DNA of 64,000 nucleotides. Source: Metellina segmentata (taxonomy: Eukaryota; Arthropoda; Arachnida; Araneae; Tetragnathidae). How positions within the stretch are numbered: position 1 is the stretch's first letter; the number at the start of each line of letters is the position of its first letter. This document shows, in pieces, positions 1-10,945 of the stretch. Position numbers and translations under genes: made by a program. The notes beneath the pieces were generated by a model. It ran no database searches. It worked only from the letters and a program-made list of their open reading frames with translations, and was not told where the DNA came from. The stretch is from NCBI GenBank assembly GCA_947359465.1, contig OX375874.1, forward strand, positions 100,939,441 through 101,003,440. Direction: 5' to 3'.

Positions 1-548
1 TAGCTCTGATTTCAAGAAGTAATTAAAATTTTTATTTGAGATACACCTTCAATGAAACATTTAGGCCTCGCTGCAGTTTCGAATTCGACACACATAAAGA
101 GACGAAAGACAAGGAAAAAAATTATCGATTTTGAATCCAATGACATAAAATCTAATCGACTTAAGTACAGTGACTTTAATTTAAGAAGAAAGATAATAAG
201 ACAGCCCAACAAATTCCATTGTGCCTAGCACTTCAAAATAAATAAATGTAACGAAATGTTTTTATCGTAGAGATTTGTTTCACTTCACTTGACTACAAAC
301 CCTTCCTGGAAAGTCTCGAGCCAGCAAACAAAACAAAAACTTATCCCGTTCGAAAATTAATTACTCAATCGTTTCGAAACCACATTACTACCAAGAAAGC
401 ATCTATCTACAAAACAGGCACCAAAAGAAACAACCGAAGAAGAAAAAAGAAATCCCGTCTTATTCCCTCATTTCCCATTTTCTGGACTCACCTATGATTA
501 AAAACATGCAATTCCATTATAAAAAAATAACCTTAATTGAGTTGAACC
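1..548. other. Intergenic, no gene seen
   Basis: AT-rich single-copy-looking DNA. The short open frames on the minus strand near the left edge show no recognisable domain and look like chance. I see no repeat family that recurs elsewhere in the window. Confidence 0.6.
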
Positions 549-644
549 GTTACAGGCCCGATGCGAAATGCATCAGGCTGTCTCAGGCATGGCACACAGA
601 GGAGCTATTAAGGCCGCATCGGGCCTCTGCTTAAAAGGCGTAAC
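549..644. repeat. Inverted repeat, potential cruciform or hairpin
   Basis: A perfect 12-bp inverted repeat, AGGCCCGATGCG (554-565) and CGCATCGGGCCT (615-626), encloses 49 bp. An outer GTTAC (549-553) and GTAAC (640-644) are also complementary. Inside the left half, GATGC-GAAAT-GCATC forms a second small dyad. The segment is GC-richer than its surroundings and shares nothing with the transposon families in the window. It could be a structured RNA, a protein-bound dyad, or the relic of a small fold-back element. I cannot tell which. Confidence 0.55.
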
Positions 645-1102
645 TTTTATTACCTCGAGAATAAATCTGCGTTAAAGGGGACAGCCGGGTTATAAAGCGG
701 ATGTTAATGCCGAACGTAATTCTAAATGAAAAGCTTCTCCCTCCAGGAAGAAGAAAGGGCCTCGAGATACACGTGCTCTAACGAATTTCCGATAATTGGG
801 AATAGCTGTCACGTGCCCGGAAAATATGCAGGAGTTCCTTTTTTGTTTAACGGTTTGACATATTTCTGGAGAGCGCGCTTGGAGAGAAAGTGTCCGATTT
901 TTGTAATAGGAAAAGTTCTTTTGTGGAGTGGTTGAATTGAAAAAGAAATCGATTATAACCCGGGATTGATTTGTTGGCCGAGAGTCGAGTTTTCGGAAAG
1001 ATTCGTTTGTTGTTGTGGACTGAAATTGATTTTGCGTGCAAGCTATTGGTGTGGTCATTAATGGAAAAAAGGGGTTTTTAATTTGTATACGAATTTATGA
1101 GA

Positions 1103-1318
1103 GTTGGTTGGTTTTTTGGGGAGTTATGGAACAAGGACAATGCTGCACCAAACACAACAGATACAATATCAAGTATGTCTTGTGCCTGGCGTACACAATG
1201 AAACTTTGACCGACATAGAACAGAGCAATACACCCAGGAAAGTATGCAACTGAGAGAAATCAAACCAGAGCCGCCTACAACTCGAACAGTGCTAGCGCAG
1301 TGAGCTTACCCACCGATG
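1103..1318 (-). mobile_element. tRNA-derived SINE, family 2 (degenerate copy)
   Basis: Read on the minus strand this has a tRNA-like head (GGGTAAGCTCACTGCGCTAG, then a decayed box B TGGTTTGATTTC), a body containing a TCTTGTGCCTGGCG-type block, and a tail ending in ...AAAAACCAACCAAC. The same head-body-tail order recurs at 26727-26974 and 56261-56465, and tails occur at 4560-4747, 46350-46432 and 48905-49070. It has no coding capacity. Amplification would depend on a LINE reverse transcriptase in trans. This copy is diverged. Confidence 0.6.
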
Positions 1319-1500
1319 AACGACCGAATTTATGATAATTATTTTCGGTGTAAGTAAACAAACCAGGCGGACAGACGGAAAGTTTACTTCCTGTTATTCA
1401 GAAGCTCTCACATAGTACACATTGGGGTTATCTTAAAATGCAGCCTTTCGCCGTTTTGTCGACATTTGGCTTTTAACCTTTTTGACTACGACTATAGATT

Positions 1501-2884
1501 CATTCTAAGACAAAAAAAAGTTGCACTTAGAAGGAATTGTCAGAATGCAATGAAATTTACAAGATTGGTACAGTGCTTATAAATGAGTAAATGATTAAAA
1601 TTTGGGACTGAAACATGCAAACTTTATTGAAAAAAATATAAAAAGCGGTATCGTTCAGTATGGCATATGACCACAAGTATTCCTAATGCAGAATGCCAAG
1701 CGCCTTAGTAGTGAGTCATACACATTCTGTATGAAGTCCTGCGACAGTTATTCCCATACTGATTGAACCCTGTCACGTAGTTCCAGAGATTACGTGGTAC
1801 GTTTGGAGTGGTGATATCTCGTCCAATGGCATCCCATACATTCTCGATCGGGGACAGGTCCGGTGAGTATGCCGGCCATGGTAAGATATCGTTGTGTCGT
1901 AGACCAGCTCCCCAGACGTCAGCAATAGGGGGTCGAGCATTGTCTTGTTGAAAAAGCAAGTGAACCTGGGAGTTTCGGAATGGGAGCATAACTGGCTGTA
2001 AAATGTCTTGAACGTAACGCTGTCTTGTCAAAGGGCCCGTAACGAATTCCAAAGGTAATTTGGCATACGCAATTGCAACTGTCCCCACACCATGACACCA
2101 GGTCTTCTAGACATGTGACGCTGCCCAAGAAATCTTGGCGCTGACTACGCTACCTCCACACACAGATTCGATTGTCGTCCCCATTCAGTCAGAAACGGGA
2201 TTTGTTAGTAAACACCACTCAATGACATTCGACGCTCCATGTCCGTCTGGCACGACACCATTCCAGTTTTTAACGGCGATGCAATGCTGTTAAAGGCAGT
2301 CGTTGTAGCGGTTTACGTGAGTTTAGTCCCACGTCGTGAAGCCGTCGACAAATGGTGCGATCACTTATTGGGTGATCGAGAGGTTCCCACTGCCCGTTGG
2401 ATGTCAGCAACAGTGGCTGTTTTAATCAGTACGGGCATGTCTTACAACACATCGATCCCCTCTCGATCCTATTTCTCTTGCCCTTCCTGAATCTGGTTGA
2501 CTCTAGCATGTGCAACAGTAACATCACTCAAACCAATATGTTGAGCAACCCGTCGATTAGACCAGACACCTTCTTGCAGTCCAATTACTCGGCCTCTGTC
2601 AAACTTCCAGTTGCTTAAAATGCTTGCGAATTTTTTTCCGAGGCATAACTCAATGAGAAATTATGTAACCAACACAACAGCATGAGTCGAAATGAATTTG
2701 CTGCGTTACTGGAAGTCCTTTTATGCCCCGGTATGCAGCGCGTTTGAAAGCTGCCCTGCGCGTTGCGCATGCTCAAATGATTATGATAATTTACATCACC
2801 AACGCAGATGCACCACTCCTCCAAATTTCATTTATACCGGTCTAATCCTTACAGGAGCAACTATTTTTTTGTTGTCTCAGAGTG
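1501..2884 (-). mobile_element. Tc1-like transposon, decayed
   Basis: The ends are imperfect inverted repeats. The left reads CATTCTAAGACAAAAAAAAG and the right, on the minus strand, reads CACTCTGAGACAACAAAAAA; both continue into a GTTGC block. The right end is followed by TA (2885-2886), as expected for Tc1/mariner target duplication; the left flank is TT, taken as a mutated TA. The enclosed transposase reads on the minus strand. A length of 1384 bp is typical of Tc1-like elements. The left boundary is less certain than the right. Confidence 0.6.
1705..2646 (-). pseudogene. Tc1-like DDE transposase pseudogene
   Basis: Cut-and-paste transposase of the Tc1/mariner (IS630) superfamily. The proposed start is the ATG at 2646-2644, opening with MPRKKIRKHFKQLE, followed after a frame change by a helix-turn-helix region (GRVIGLQEGVWSNRRVAQHI). 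The C-terminal open stretch (1705-2088) holds the second catalytic Asp in QQDNARPP and the catalytic Glu in LSPIENVWDAIGR. The first Asp motif, normally SDESRF, reads TNKSRF, so the Asp appears to be Asn. Several frameshifts and stops separate the blocks, so it is dead. Its start resembles that of the pseudogene at 60866. Confidence 0.82.
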
Positions 2885-2886
2885 TA

Positions 2887-3118
2887 TAACTGGCGCGATT
2901 CTTTCTAGGCGCAATTATTATTTCTTTTACGCATTTTGAAGATACAACTGCTGTACTAGCAGTAGTCTAAATTTTTGCTTGGAGCGATCTAAGTACAATT
3001 GTTGTTCCGACTGCAGAGAGTCTAAAGGTTAATCAAATTATTTTAGTTTAACCAATCGAGTATCATATATTAATTTGGAATTCCTTTTATGTAGGGTCAC
3101 GGTAGCTCGGATGGGTAA
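2887..3118. other. Intergenic, no gene seen
   Basis: AT-rich spacer between the Tc1-like element and the next SINE. I see nothing recognisable. Confidence 0.5.
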
Positions 3119-3436
3119 TGGTAATTTTAGTTAACGTCGTACTAGAGCAACACAACGGGCTAGTGACGACGGTCCGGGATCAGTCCCTTAAGGGAAGGAT
3201 CCGAGGACAACACCTCGTAATTTTGAACCACGGTCAGATGTCGAAACAACATCTGAGTTGGCACCCCATTCTTCAAACTTCCACACCAACCCAATGTGAG
3301 GACTTTCGGCCACGACAGATTTAAGGTGCACCAGCCGCCTCTACACCTTACGCTTACAGACATACATGCCCGGACCCGGATTCGAACCAGGAACCTTCCG
3401 ATCTAGAGTCGCACACCTTGACCACTATGCCGGTTA
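3119..3436 (-). mobile_element. tRNA-derived SINE, family 1 (well preserved)
   Basis: On the minus strand the element opens with a tRNA-like head: box A around CATAGTGGTCAAGGTGTG, and a perfect RNA polymerase III box B GGTTCGAATCC (3388-3378). A conserved body follows (GGTGTAGAGGCGGCTGGTGC; TTGGGTTGGTGTGGAAGTTT), and then a tail block with GGGACTGATCCCGGACCGTC and ending ...GACGTTAACTAAAATTACC. This is one of the most complete copies of the commonest repeat in the window; other copies are at 13455, 17579, 17940, 24060, 24425, 41372, 42360, 45003, 55085, 55425, 59565 and 61875. There is no protein product. The parental tRNA is not assigned. Confidence 0.85.
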
Positions 3437-3439
3437 ATA

Positions 3440-4010
3440 GAACAGAAATACACTACGTTCAATAATGAACCGGACAGCAAGATGTGATGGTATAAGGGAA
3501 GTAATACATGCTTTAAGAGGGACTGGTCCCCCCCCCCTGCTGCAAATTAAACTAGCAACCCTTCTGGACATAATGTGAACAAGGATTTGATATACAGATA
3601 TGGGTATCCGTGTCCATTCCTGCTGCAAGAATGTCGCCAGCTTAGCTGCAGAATTCGGACGTGGTTCCCTGGTCCGTAAGATTCGCTCTAACTCGTTCCA
3701 CCAATGTTCTATGGGGTTTAGTTTGGGACTCTGAGCAGGCAAGGGAAAACGTTTTACGTCCATATCTTGATACCACTTTTTGACAGAGGCTGCAACATGA
3801 CATTGAGCGTAGTCGTCATAGAAGTAATATTCGTCCATTCTTAAAATTGCCAGAGCGTAGGAAGAACCTGATGGTCCAAAATGCTCATGCAGGTATCGGT
3901 GTTCAATTGATCAGGAACAACATGCAAAGGTTCAAGGCCATACCACTAAAAACACCCCCAAAGAAGTAGTCGGATTTTACGCAAATCCGCAGCGTCCGGT
4001 GCATTATTGT
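3440..4010 (-). pseudogene. Tc1-like transposase, C-terminal fragment
   Basis: The minus-strand translation gives the C-terminal half of a Tc1-type transposase. There is a decayed second-Asp block (FYDDYAQCH, where QDDNARPH is usual), then LPAQSPKLNPIEHWWNELER containing the catalytic Glu, and a basic C-terminal tail. About 180 bp upstream (to 4010), further transposase-like pieces appear in other frames. The N-terminal DNA-binding domain and first Asp are missing. A C(9) run near 3530 lies at the 3' side. It is a different subfamily from the element at 1501-2884, judged by sequence. Confidence 0.75.
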
Positions 4011-4190
4011 ATCTTATCTAGAGTATTGGGTTGACGCAAAAGCTCATTACGTTTATTTTTACTGTTGAAATTTTAAGAAAATTAATTTACTGTCTAAAAA
4101 TTACATTTAATCAATATAAAATGTGCTGTTCAGTTCGATTACATTTCTTCACCTTGACGGTAGTTAAATCTCGGATAGTTCTCTTGTGGG

Positions 4191-4550
4191 ATTGATCCTG
4201 GACCATCGTCAATAGTTCATTGTGTTGATCCAGTATGACCTTAATTGAAACTACGACCTGCCGGTAGCTGCATAATTGGGGCCGTCATGATTCAGAGAGA
4301 ATGCTTGGGGAATCGATCCCGGACTGTCGTCAATAGTTCATTGTGTTGATCCAGTATGACCTTAATTGAAACTACGACCTACCGGTAGCTGCATGATTGG
4401 GGCCGTCATGATTCAGAGAGAATGCTTGGTGTATTGATCCCGGACCTTCGTTAATAGTCCATTGTGTTGCTCCAGTACGACTTTAATTAAAACCACGACC
4501 TACCGGTAGCTGCATCATCAGGGACGTCATGATTCAGAGAGAATGCCCCT
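4191..4550 (+). repeat. 121-bp tandem array (3 units) containing a SINE tail
   Basis: Three head-to-tail units begin at 4191, 4312 and 4433 (period 121). Each has a SINE family 1 tail (GATCCCGGACC, GTTCATTGTGTTGATCCAGT, GACCTTAATTGAAACTACGA) followed by a fixed non-SINE piece (CCGGTAGCTGCATNATTGGG, GTCATGATTCAGAGAGAATG). The first two units are nearly identical and the third is diverged. This is a short satellite that grew from a SINE-plus-flank unit. Confidence 0.85.
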
Positions 4551-4559
4551 GCGCTAGCA

Positions 4560-4747
4560 ACCTTGGAGTTGTAAGGAGAAGATATTAATCCTGGAAGGTG
4601 CATTTTTCCAAGTTTGTTTCTGTCTTCTGTGTCAGTAAACCTTTCATAGTGTGTATGTCTATTACTTTATATTTTATGTCTTGTGTCTGGCGCAGCATAA
4701 TCCTATATGGCCCTTGAGCCATAAAAACCCAACACACCAGCCAACCA
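4560..4747 (+). mobile_element. SINE family 2, 3' part
   Basis: The body and tail blocks are present: TTCTGTGTCAGTAAACCTTT, TATGTCTTGTGTCTGGCGCA, and the terminal CCATAAAAACCCAACACACC. The tRNA head is missing or unrecognisable. The insertion abuts the mariner fragment at 4748 and probably truncates it. Confidence 0.65.
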
Positions 4748-5195
4748 TTAGCTGCGTCATTATGCGCTCATAGAAGTTCTGAGGTTTCTTGCTGAAGAAC
4801 TGATCCAGGTCACGAAATGTTTTCAACCACTTACGCCACGTTGAATCGTCAACGTCACCTTCACCTTGCATAACATGTATCTTGTTTTGCGTCTGAGAAT
4901 CATTCTTGCCTTTTCGTAAATAAAAAAAAAGTATAATATGTCGAAAATGCTCCGTATATTCCACCCTTGTTACAGTTTAACATACTTTAAAAAACTCAAC
5001 CCAATAACGTAATTTGTTTCCCAAGTACTCGCTGAAATTCCTTCTTTCAAACATCCAAACTCGACACCTTTGAAGTAGATTACACTTCGATTTTGAGATG
5101 CAATGCATCTAGAGCCCAAAACGGTACGAAATTTTGCATCAACCCAATATCGTACCTCGTATATATCACAAGGAAATAACTATTACCAAATTTAT
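4748..5195 (-). pseudogene. mariner-type transposase N-terminal fragment with 5' leader
   Basis: The minus-strand frame (starting near 4964) encodes EHFRHIILFFYLRKGKNDSQ, then GEGDVDDSTWRKWLKTFRD and QFFSKKPQNF. This is the paired-type helix-turn-helix domain at the start of mariner transposases (compare HFRH.LL..F..G..A....R.I...YGEG in the family). The non-coding leader (about 4970-5195) is homologous to 23158-23440 and 22090-22260. The reading stops where the SINE at 4560-4747 begins, so the catalytic domain is absent here. Confidence 0.75.
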
Positions 5196-5199
5196 AAGA

Positions 5200-7735
5200 C
5201 AACAAAAAGGAGATTTTTTTCCCTCTTATTGCTCCTTGAGGCTCTAAGCGCTGTTCAATAAGTGGCATGCTATTTTGTTTACTCTTTGCTTTTAGCTGGC
5301 ATATATGTATGTTATATACAAGGAAAATATGTTCAGTTTCCAATGGGTTGCTTGATTATATTGCTTGGCCTCTGTCCCATATAAGTAGAGAACATAAATC
5401 TGTATATTTATGAATCTATATCTTCCTTTTTAAGAAGTTAAGGGATTCACTTCGTTTTCATCTGCTCATTTGCATTTTCATATTGTCTCATACTTTCCCT
5501 AGTAGTTGGTTGCGTTCCTAACTGGCAAGTGACTTATCCAAATATTATTTAGCAACCATAATTTACTAAGTTGCGTTTAGTTTATTTACTGCTTGAGTTT
5601 ATGCTACTATTCGATATTGTGTGCTTGTTTCCAAAAGTATTGGTCAACATTTTGAAAACATTATTTTTATCTGCTTTCATTTGCGTTTTGACGTTTTCTC
5701 ATACATCCTTTAATAGTTTGTTGGTTACCAGTTAACTGGCTGGTAGCGTACCCAAATATGACATAGCATCCATAATTGGCCAAGCTGTGTTTAGTTTATT
5801 TACTGTAAGTTTATGTTTATGTTTGATATTGTCTCCTTATTTCCGAAAGTTTGGCTTTTTAGTTTTCGGGGTGCAACGTATGTTAATTTCTTTTTCTAAG
5901 TATCTCACGAGTACAGAAGACACTTAAAGCATTTTTTATTAAAGAAACTCCATCTTTCCCCTAGATAAAATAAGTTTTACTTTCGTTTAGTTACATTATA
6001 TTCCCTGTTTCTCATAAAACATCTGATACAATTAAAATTAATATAATTTTTAAGTAGATATATATACTGTTCGAGTATAAATTTAAGACTTCATTTCCTC
6101 TTTTAAAAAAGTAGTACAAAATATTACACCTAGTACTATCATCACACTTTTCAGCTTCAATAAGAAAATATTCTCTGCTTACAACATAACGTAATTTAGC
6201 TTTATTTTATACTATTTTCTACATCCACCAAATTCCCAAGGGATTTCAATAAGAAAAGTTTACCGAAATTGTATCTCTTTTAGAATTTGCATTTCATCCA
6301 ATATATGAAGCTCTTCCTTTAGTAAATTCCATCCTCCGAAAAAGAAGGGATTTAAATTCTGTTCTCTTTTAAAATGGTAAGAAAAGAAAATTCCCTTCAT
6401 TGAAGCGATGTGTTTTATTTCTTACATCCGATAAAGTTTTTAACTGTGACTTTCTTTCTCGAATTCTTTTTCGTGAGATGGGCAGATAATTCCGCGTTTC
6501 ATTTTAATTCACAGCCGCCATCTTTCTTTTTTAATCTTCTAGTTCTTGTTTGCAATTACAAAGGGAAATTATTCTTCCTTTTTGTGCGGCACTTTATCCC
6601 CAAACTGGATTTTTTCCCAATTCCAGTTCCATGCAACCATAAGATTGCAAGAATTGTGGAAATCTTTTCAGAGGGATGACTGTTTGAAATTTATATCATA
6701 CATATCCAATTACTTTGTTCTTTAAAATGCAAGATCTTTTTTTTTTTTTTTTTTATGTTCCAAACGCTTTCCACATATGTTTTGGATTAGAATGAAGGTA
6801 AAATTTTTTCCTCTTCTAGCAAATGTTACCATTCGAAGCAATGAACTGTGCATTAAAAACTTAGTTTATTTCCGTTTTACATCATGTTATTTCCATCCTC
6901 TCCAAGTGCTTGGCAGTTTTTCTGTCAGCTTTTTTTTATCGGATTTACGATTGAGTGGTTATTTTAATTTCCTGATACGAGTCAATTATATATGCTTTTG
7001 ACGCTTTGGCATGTCCAATTTGTATCGTAGACTTAGTGTGGTAAATTTATTACAGTCACATCATGCAAATAAAAAGTTATAATTTCACATATCTTGTTTA
7101 TGTTTCTTATGACTTGTATGTTACTATTGTTACTTATTCCTTAAGGCCTAACTCTATAGCTACATTAAGTCCGTGTGTCCGAACAATCTTAAAAGTTTAA
7201 AATTTGATTGGACTTCCATAGATATCCTCTTTTACCAGACTAATAAAAAACAAGATTGTTTCGTCATTTTCAAAACTGACCTGATCTTTATGGGCAAAGT
7301 ATCTCTTCATAATCAAAAGATCGACAATACCCTGATAATAATGTATATCATAATCATCAAAATTGGTCATATCTGTTTGATTGATGATATATCTCGTCGA
7401 ATCCAGTTGGAAAGCTAACTCGCTTTGTCTCCAGAGGGTAGTAACCTAATTTACGCAGCGTTAGTCCGACGTTGGCATGCTTCCCTTTACAGGATTTGTA
7501 ATGGCGCTATGGACTATCGCAGTGCAAATAGAGGAAGGACATATCATCTGGTGTCATCCTCTGTTATTTTAGGTATGCATTTGTGTATACAGGCATGATA
7601 AATTCCTTTCTAAGAAACTAGGAATGTATGTATTATGTACGAGTTGGTCCATCATCCTTTGGTTTTGATGGATTGAAGATTAGAGTTCTCTTGATTTAGT
7701 AGTTCCTATGAGATAACCCTTCCATTAAGGTTTGA
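5200..7735. other. AT-rich intergenic stretch, no gene seen
   Basis: Long T-rich DNA with a poly-T run near 6737-6754. The open frames around 6410-6680 and 6777-7001 are rich in Phe and Leu because of the T-richness and match no domain. Around 6460-6660 the base composition is more balanced, but I recognise nothing. A repeat-like block at 7420-7560 does not recur in the window. Confidence 0.5.
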
Positions 7736-7737
7736 AA

Positions 7738-7915
7738 AAGTTTGATTATGACGAGATCTTTCGTCATCAAGATATTGCCGATAATTTTATGATGACGATA
7801 TCAAAATCTGGACAGTTTTCTTGAAACGACGAGAGATAACCGAGGTATTAATCGACGATATACTAGTTTACAAGCTCTGATCAGTTTTGTTAATAACGAG
7901 ATACTTCATTAACAT
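7738..7915. repeat. Degenerate tandem repeat, ACGAGATATCTCGTCATCAA type
   Basis: Repeated pieces of the form ATGACGAGAT-TCGTCATCAAGATNTGG-CAGTTTTCTT occur about every 45 bp. The same family recurs at 48600-48815 and 59330-59535. The core contains the palindrome CGAGATATCTCG in the better copies. Non-coding. Confidence 0.6.
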
Positions 7916-8401
7916 AACCACCTGGGGGTTAATCGATTTGACACATTACATATAGAAACAACCATAACATAATACAAACCAGCCCTATATAACCAGTAAG
8001 ATATTTAAATGCTAATATCCAGCCTGACATTATCATTAAATAAAATTAATTAAAAAAAAAAGGAATTCTATAAAGTGAGAAAGCAAGTAATTATTTTCAT
8101 TTTTCCCAAAGTAGTATGCTGGTATAAACTTAAGTTTCAAGTAACATTCATTAATGCTAGGATACAGTTAATTTGAAACATTTAGTATTATGCAAATTTT
8201 CATCAAGAAATATATATCTTACGGTTCAAGTGATCAATAGGTTTATATAAATAATAACAGCTAATATTAATAACCAAATAAAAAGTTTAAAGTGAATTAT
8301 TTAGTGGATTTTACACATGAATCAGTGATTATTAATAATTCGCAACTACACTGTCTACCAATATGTATTTGGACACCTGCGATAGAAAATAAAAACAAAA
8401 T

Positions 8402-10050
8402 TTATTCATATTCAATAGTTGGTATTGCCTCCACAAGAGGCAAAAACAGTCTCAATACTCCGGGGCATGTTTTCCACAAGTCCTTGTGACGGCTTGTGGT
8501 ATTTTCTTCCACTCGGCTCGGAGAAGACGTAAGTTCTTTCAACGATTTTGGACGGTTGTTGCACCCCTTAATTCGTCGATCCAACTCGTCCCAGAGTTTC
8601 TCGGTAGGGTTCAGAACTGGGATTCTGGCAGGCTAGTCCATTCGGTTAACCCCATTGTCACTAAACCAATCCATGGTGGATCTCGCAACATGAAAGCTGG
8701 CGTTGTTGTCCTGGAAGAAACATGGGTCCAACCCGTAAAACGGCCACAAAGTAGGAAGCACACTTCACCAAAAAATGTGCAGTAATGGTGGCTTGATACC
8801 AACGACGACAGCGACAAAATACATGTTTCTTCGCTATTGCGCATGCGTATTACAAACAAATTTTGTTTCTCCCGGTTTGTCTGTCGCTGTCGCTGCGCTT
8901 TCAAATCTAGGAAGAAGTTCAACTTTTGTCTCTGTCGCCATGCCAACAGCCAATCAGAATAAAGATTGTGACTCTCACTACGTGCGTTTTTGTTGACGTT
9001 CCAGCTAAGCTTTCTCTATAGCTTTGGTTTCAGCGAACTATTTCGGTGAAATATACGGAAATACTATGGAAGAAATTTTAATTTCTTTGGTCCATGGATA
9101 TATGACTTTTCAAGAGCCGATTTCAGGGACAACGAAAAAAAAGAAACGTCGTTGTAAAAGGAGTTTTGTTAAAAGCGGACGTGATCTGTCAGCCATCTTG
9201 CAAGAAGAAGAAATAATCAAAAAATATTTTGCTTTCGAAAAAGATTAAGCGCATGTGCAAATAAATTCTTGTCGCTCGCGGTGTGAAGGCTTTTTTAACA
9301 GCGACAGAGACAAGCAACAAAATGTTGCCTGTCTTTGTTGCTGTCGCCGTTGGTGTGAAGCCACCATAAGTCTCGGCGTTGAGCTTACTATGAATTTGGA
9401 CCAAGGGTTCCATACCATACCAGTAGAAACACCACCAGACAGTAATTCTTCAGAACTTTACTGTGAGAACAATGCATTCTGTCAGGGATCGTTCTTCAGG
9501 CAGACGACAGACCCAGCCCCTGCTATCCTAACGGTAGAGGGTGAACCTTGATTCGTTTCTCCGGAGAACCCGTTTCCACCGATATACGGTCCACTTTCGA
9601 CGTGCTTTGCAGCACATTAACCGAGCAGCGCGGTTGGAATTTGTGATCAAAGGCTTATAGGCGGCAGCCCGACCATGAAAATCAAGCAGATGTGCTTGCT
9701 TACTGATGGTATTAATCGAAACAACACTTCCGGATTCCTGTCGAAACACCTGGAATATGTGGGCTATCGGTTGGTCGCGGTTCTTCCGTAATTCTCTGGA
9801 CAGCACCCATAGGTCTATATCTCCCAGTTTCGTGGATCTGCCGACTCGTAGCACATTCCGACAATCACCGCTGACCTTCCACTTCTGAATCACATATGAC
9901 ATTGTCGATTTTGGGTAATTAAGCTCACTAGATATGTCCCTTAAGGATCGGCCATTTCTTCATACCCTTCGATTACACCACTTTCTCGAAATCAGATAAC
10001 TTTGCACTTCATGGCATGCTGGATGCGACTGATACCAATGTTGTTTCCTG
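8402..10050 (-). pseudogene. Tc1-like transposase pseudogene, split by a MITE
   Basis: Reading the minus strand, N-terminal helix-turn-helix pieces come first (SSELNYPKSTMSYVIQKWKV). Then the long open stretch 9902-9528 carries VVSINTISKQAHLLDFHGRA and WKRVLRRNESRFTLYR. The usual SDESRF reads RNESRF, so the first catalytic Asp is Asn. After the MITE (8786-9366) come a QDNNASFHVARST block with the second Asp, WPARIPVLNPTEKLWDELDR with the catalytic Glu, and a C-terminal tail ending near 8402. There are frameshifts at both ends and several stops. It was inactive before or after the MITE insertion; the order is unknown. Confidence 0.85.
8786..9366. mobile_element. PIF/Harbinger-type MITE nested in the Tc1 element
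   Basis: A 581-bp element with long imperfect inverted repeats: left TGGTGGCTTGATACCAACGA then CGACAGCGACAAA; right on the minus strand TGGTGGCTTCACACCAACGG then CGACAGCAACAAA. It is flanked on both sides by TAA (8783-8785 and 9367-9369), the three-base TWA target duplication of PIF/Harbinger elements. The inside holds a basic 74-residue open frame (9024-9248, with KKKKRRCKRS) that could be a remnant of a parent gene or chance; there is no DDE domain. It would need a transposase supplied in trans. Confidence 0.85.
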
Positions 10051-10140
10051 TACGACATTTAACGGGCGTGACGTATATCAGGACCGCAGATATCGTCATT
10101 TGCATGGGTGTCCAAATATTTATTGGTAGATAGTGTATAA

Positions 10141-10529
10141 GCGAATGTAATAATTTTCAATGTGTTCGGTTTGAGACTCGCCATTGCGCATGCGTGTGAC
10201 AGCAAATCCTACTTCGTTAGCGCGTTGGACAATCTAGAATATTCTGGATGCTCTGTGTTGTAAATTTGATGATGGTTTAGTAGTTGCTGTAATAAATAAT
10301 GACTGTATCTTGTTAAATAAGTAATGAATATTAAGAAACATGTTTTTATTAATTTCACCAAGCTGCATTGGTAATTATTAATAATGTAATTATTATGAGT
10401 TACTAATCACATTGAGCACCATACGAGGTTATTGTCAATATATTAGCCGGTTCTTAATACTAAATTTATTTATTACATGCACATTAATACATATCTATCG
10501 TAAAATAATACTTCAAATAGAGTACAGGT
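10141..10529. other. Intergenic, no gene seen
   Basis: AT-rich spacer between the Tc1 element and the GACA microsatellite. Confidence 0.5.
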
Positions 10530-10945
10530 GTCATACAGACCAGGACAAACAGACAGACAGACAGACAGACCAGGACAGACATAATAAAACAAGACAGACA
10601 GAATTGAACAGGACAGACAGAATAGAACAGGACAGACAGACAGAACAGGACCGGACTGAACAGGACAGGACAGACTGAACATGACCGACAGACTGAACAG
10701 GACCGACAGACTGAACAGGACAAACAGACTGAACAGGACAAACAGACTGAACAGGCAGACAGACAGACTGAACAGGCAGACAGACAGACTGAACAGACAG
10801 ACAGACAGACAGACAGACAGTGTAGATAGACAGGACAGACAGACAGACTGGACAGACAAGCAGACAGAATGAACAGACAGACAGGACAGACTAAACGGAC
10901 ATACAGAATAGACAGACAGACTGGACAGACAGGACAGAAAGGTTT
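10530..10945. repeat. GACA-rich microsatellite
   Basis: About 415 bp of (GACA)n mixed with AACAGGACAGACTG-type variants. Stop-free frames on both strands are a consequence of the repeat and are not genes. Confidence 0.95.

Larger units (their letters stand above)
8349..10135 (-). mobile_element. Complete Tc1-like transposon with TA target duplication
   Basis: The terminal inverted repeats are about 28 bp. The left is CACTGTCTACCAATATGTAT then TTGGACACC; the right on the minus strand is CACTATCTACCAATAAATAT then TTGGACACC. TA occurs just outside both ends (8347-8348 and 10136-10137). Removing the nested 581-bp MITE and its 3-bp duplication leaves about 1.2 kb, the usual Tc1-like length. The transposase reads on the minus strand and is defective. 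Confidence 0.92.

Noticed and set aside
3378..3388. A functional tRNA gene at the box B of the SINE
   Set aside because: The promoter boxes are present, but there is no paired acceptor stem and the sequence continues into the conserved SINE body; same for 17632-17642 and 56399-56409.
10473..10872. Long open frames on both strands (up to 128 codons) rich in Cys/Ser/Val/Leu or Asp/Arg/Gln/Thr
   Set aside because: They are produced by the GACA microsatellite; a stop-free simple repeat reads through in many frames.
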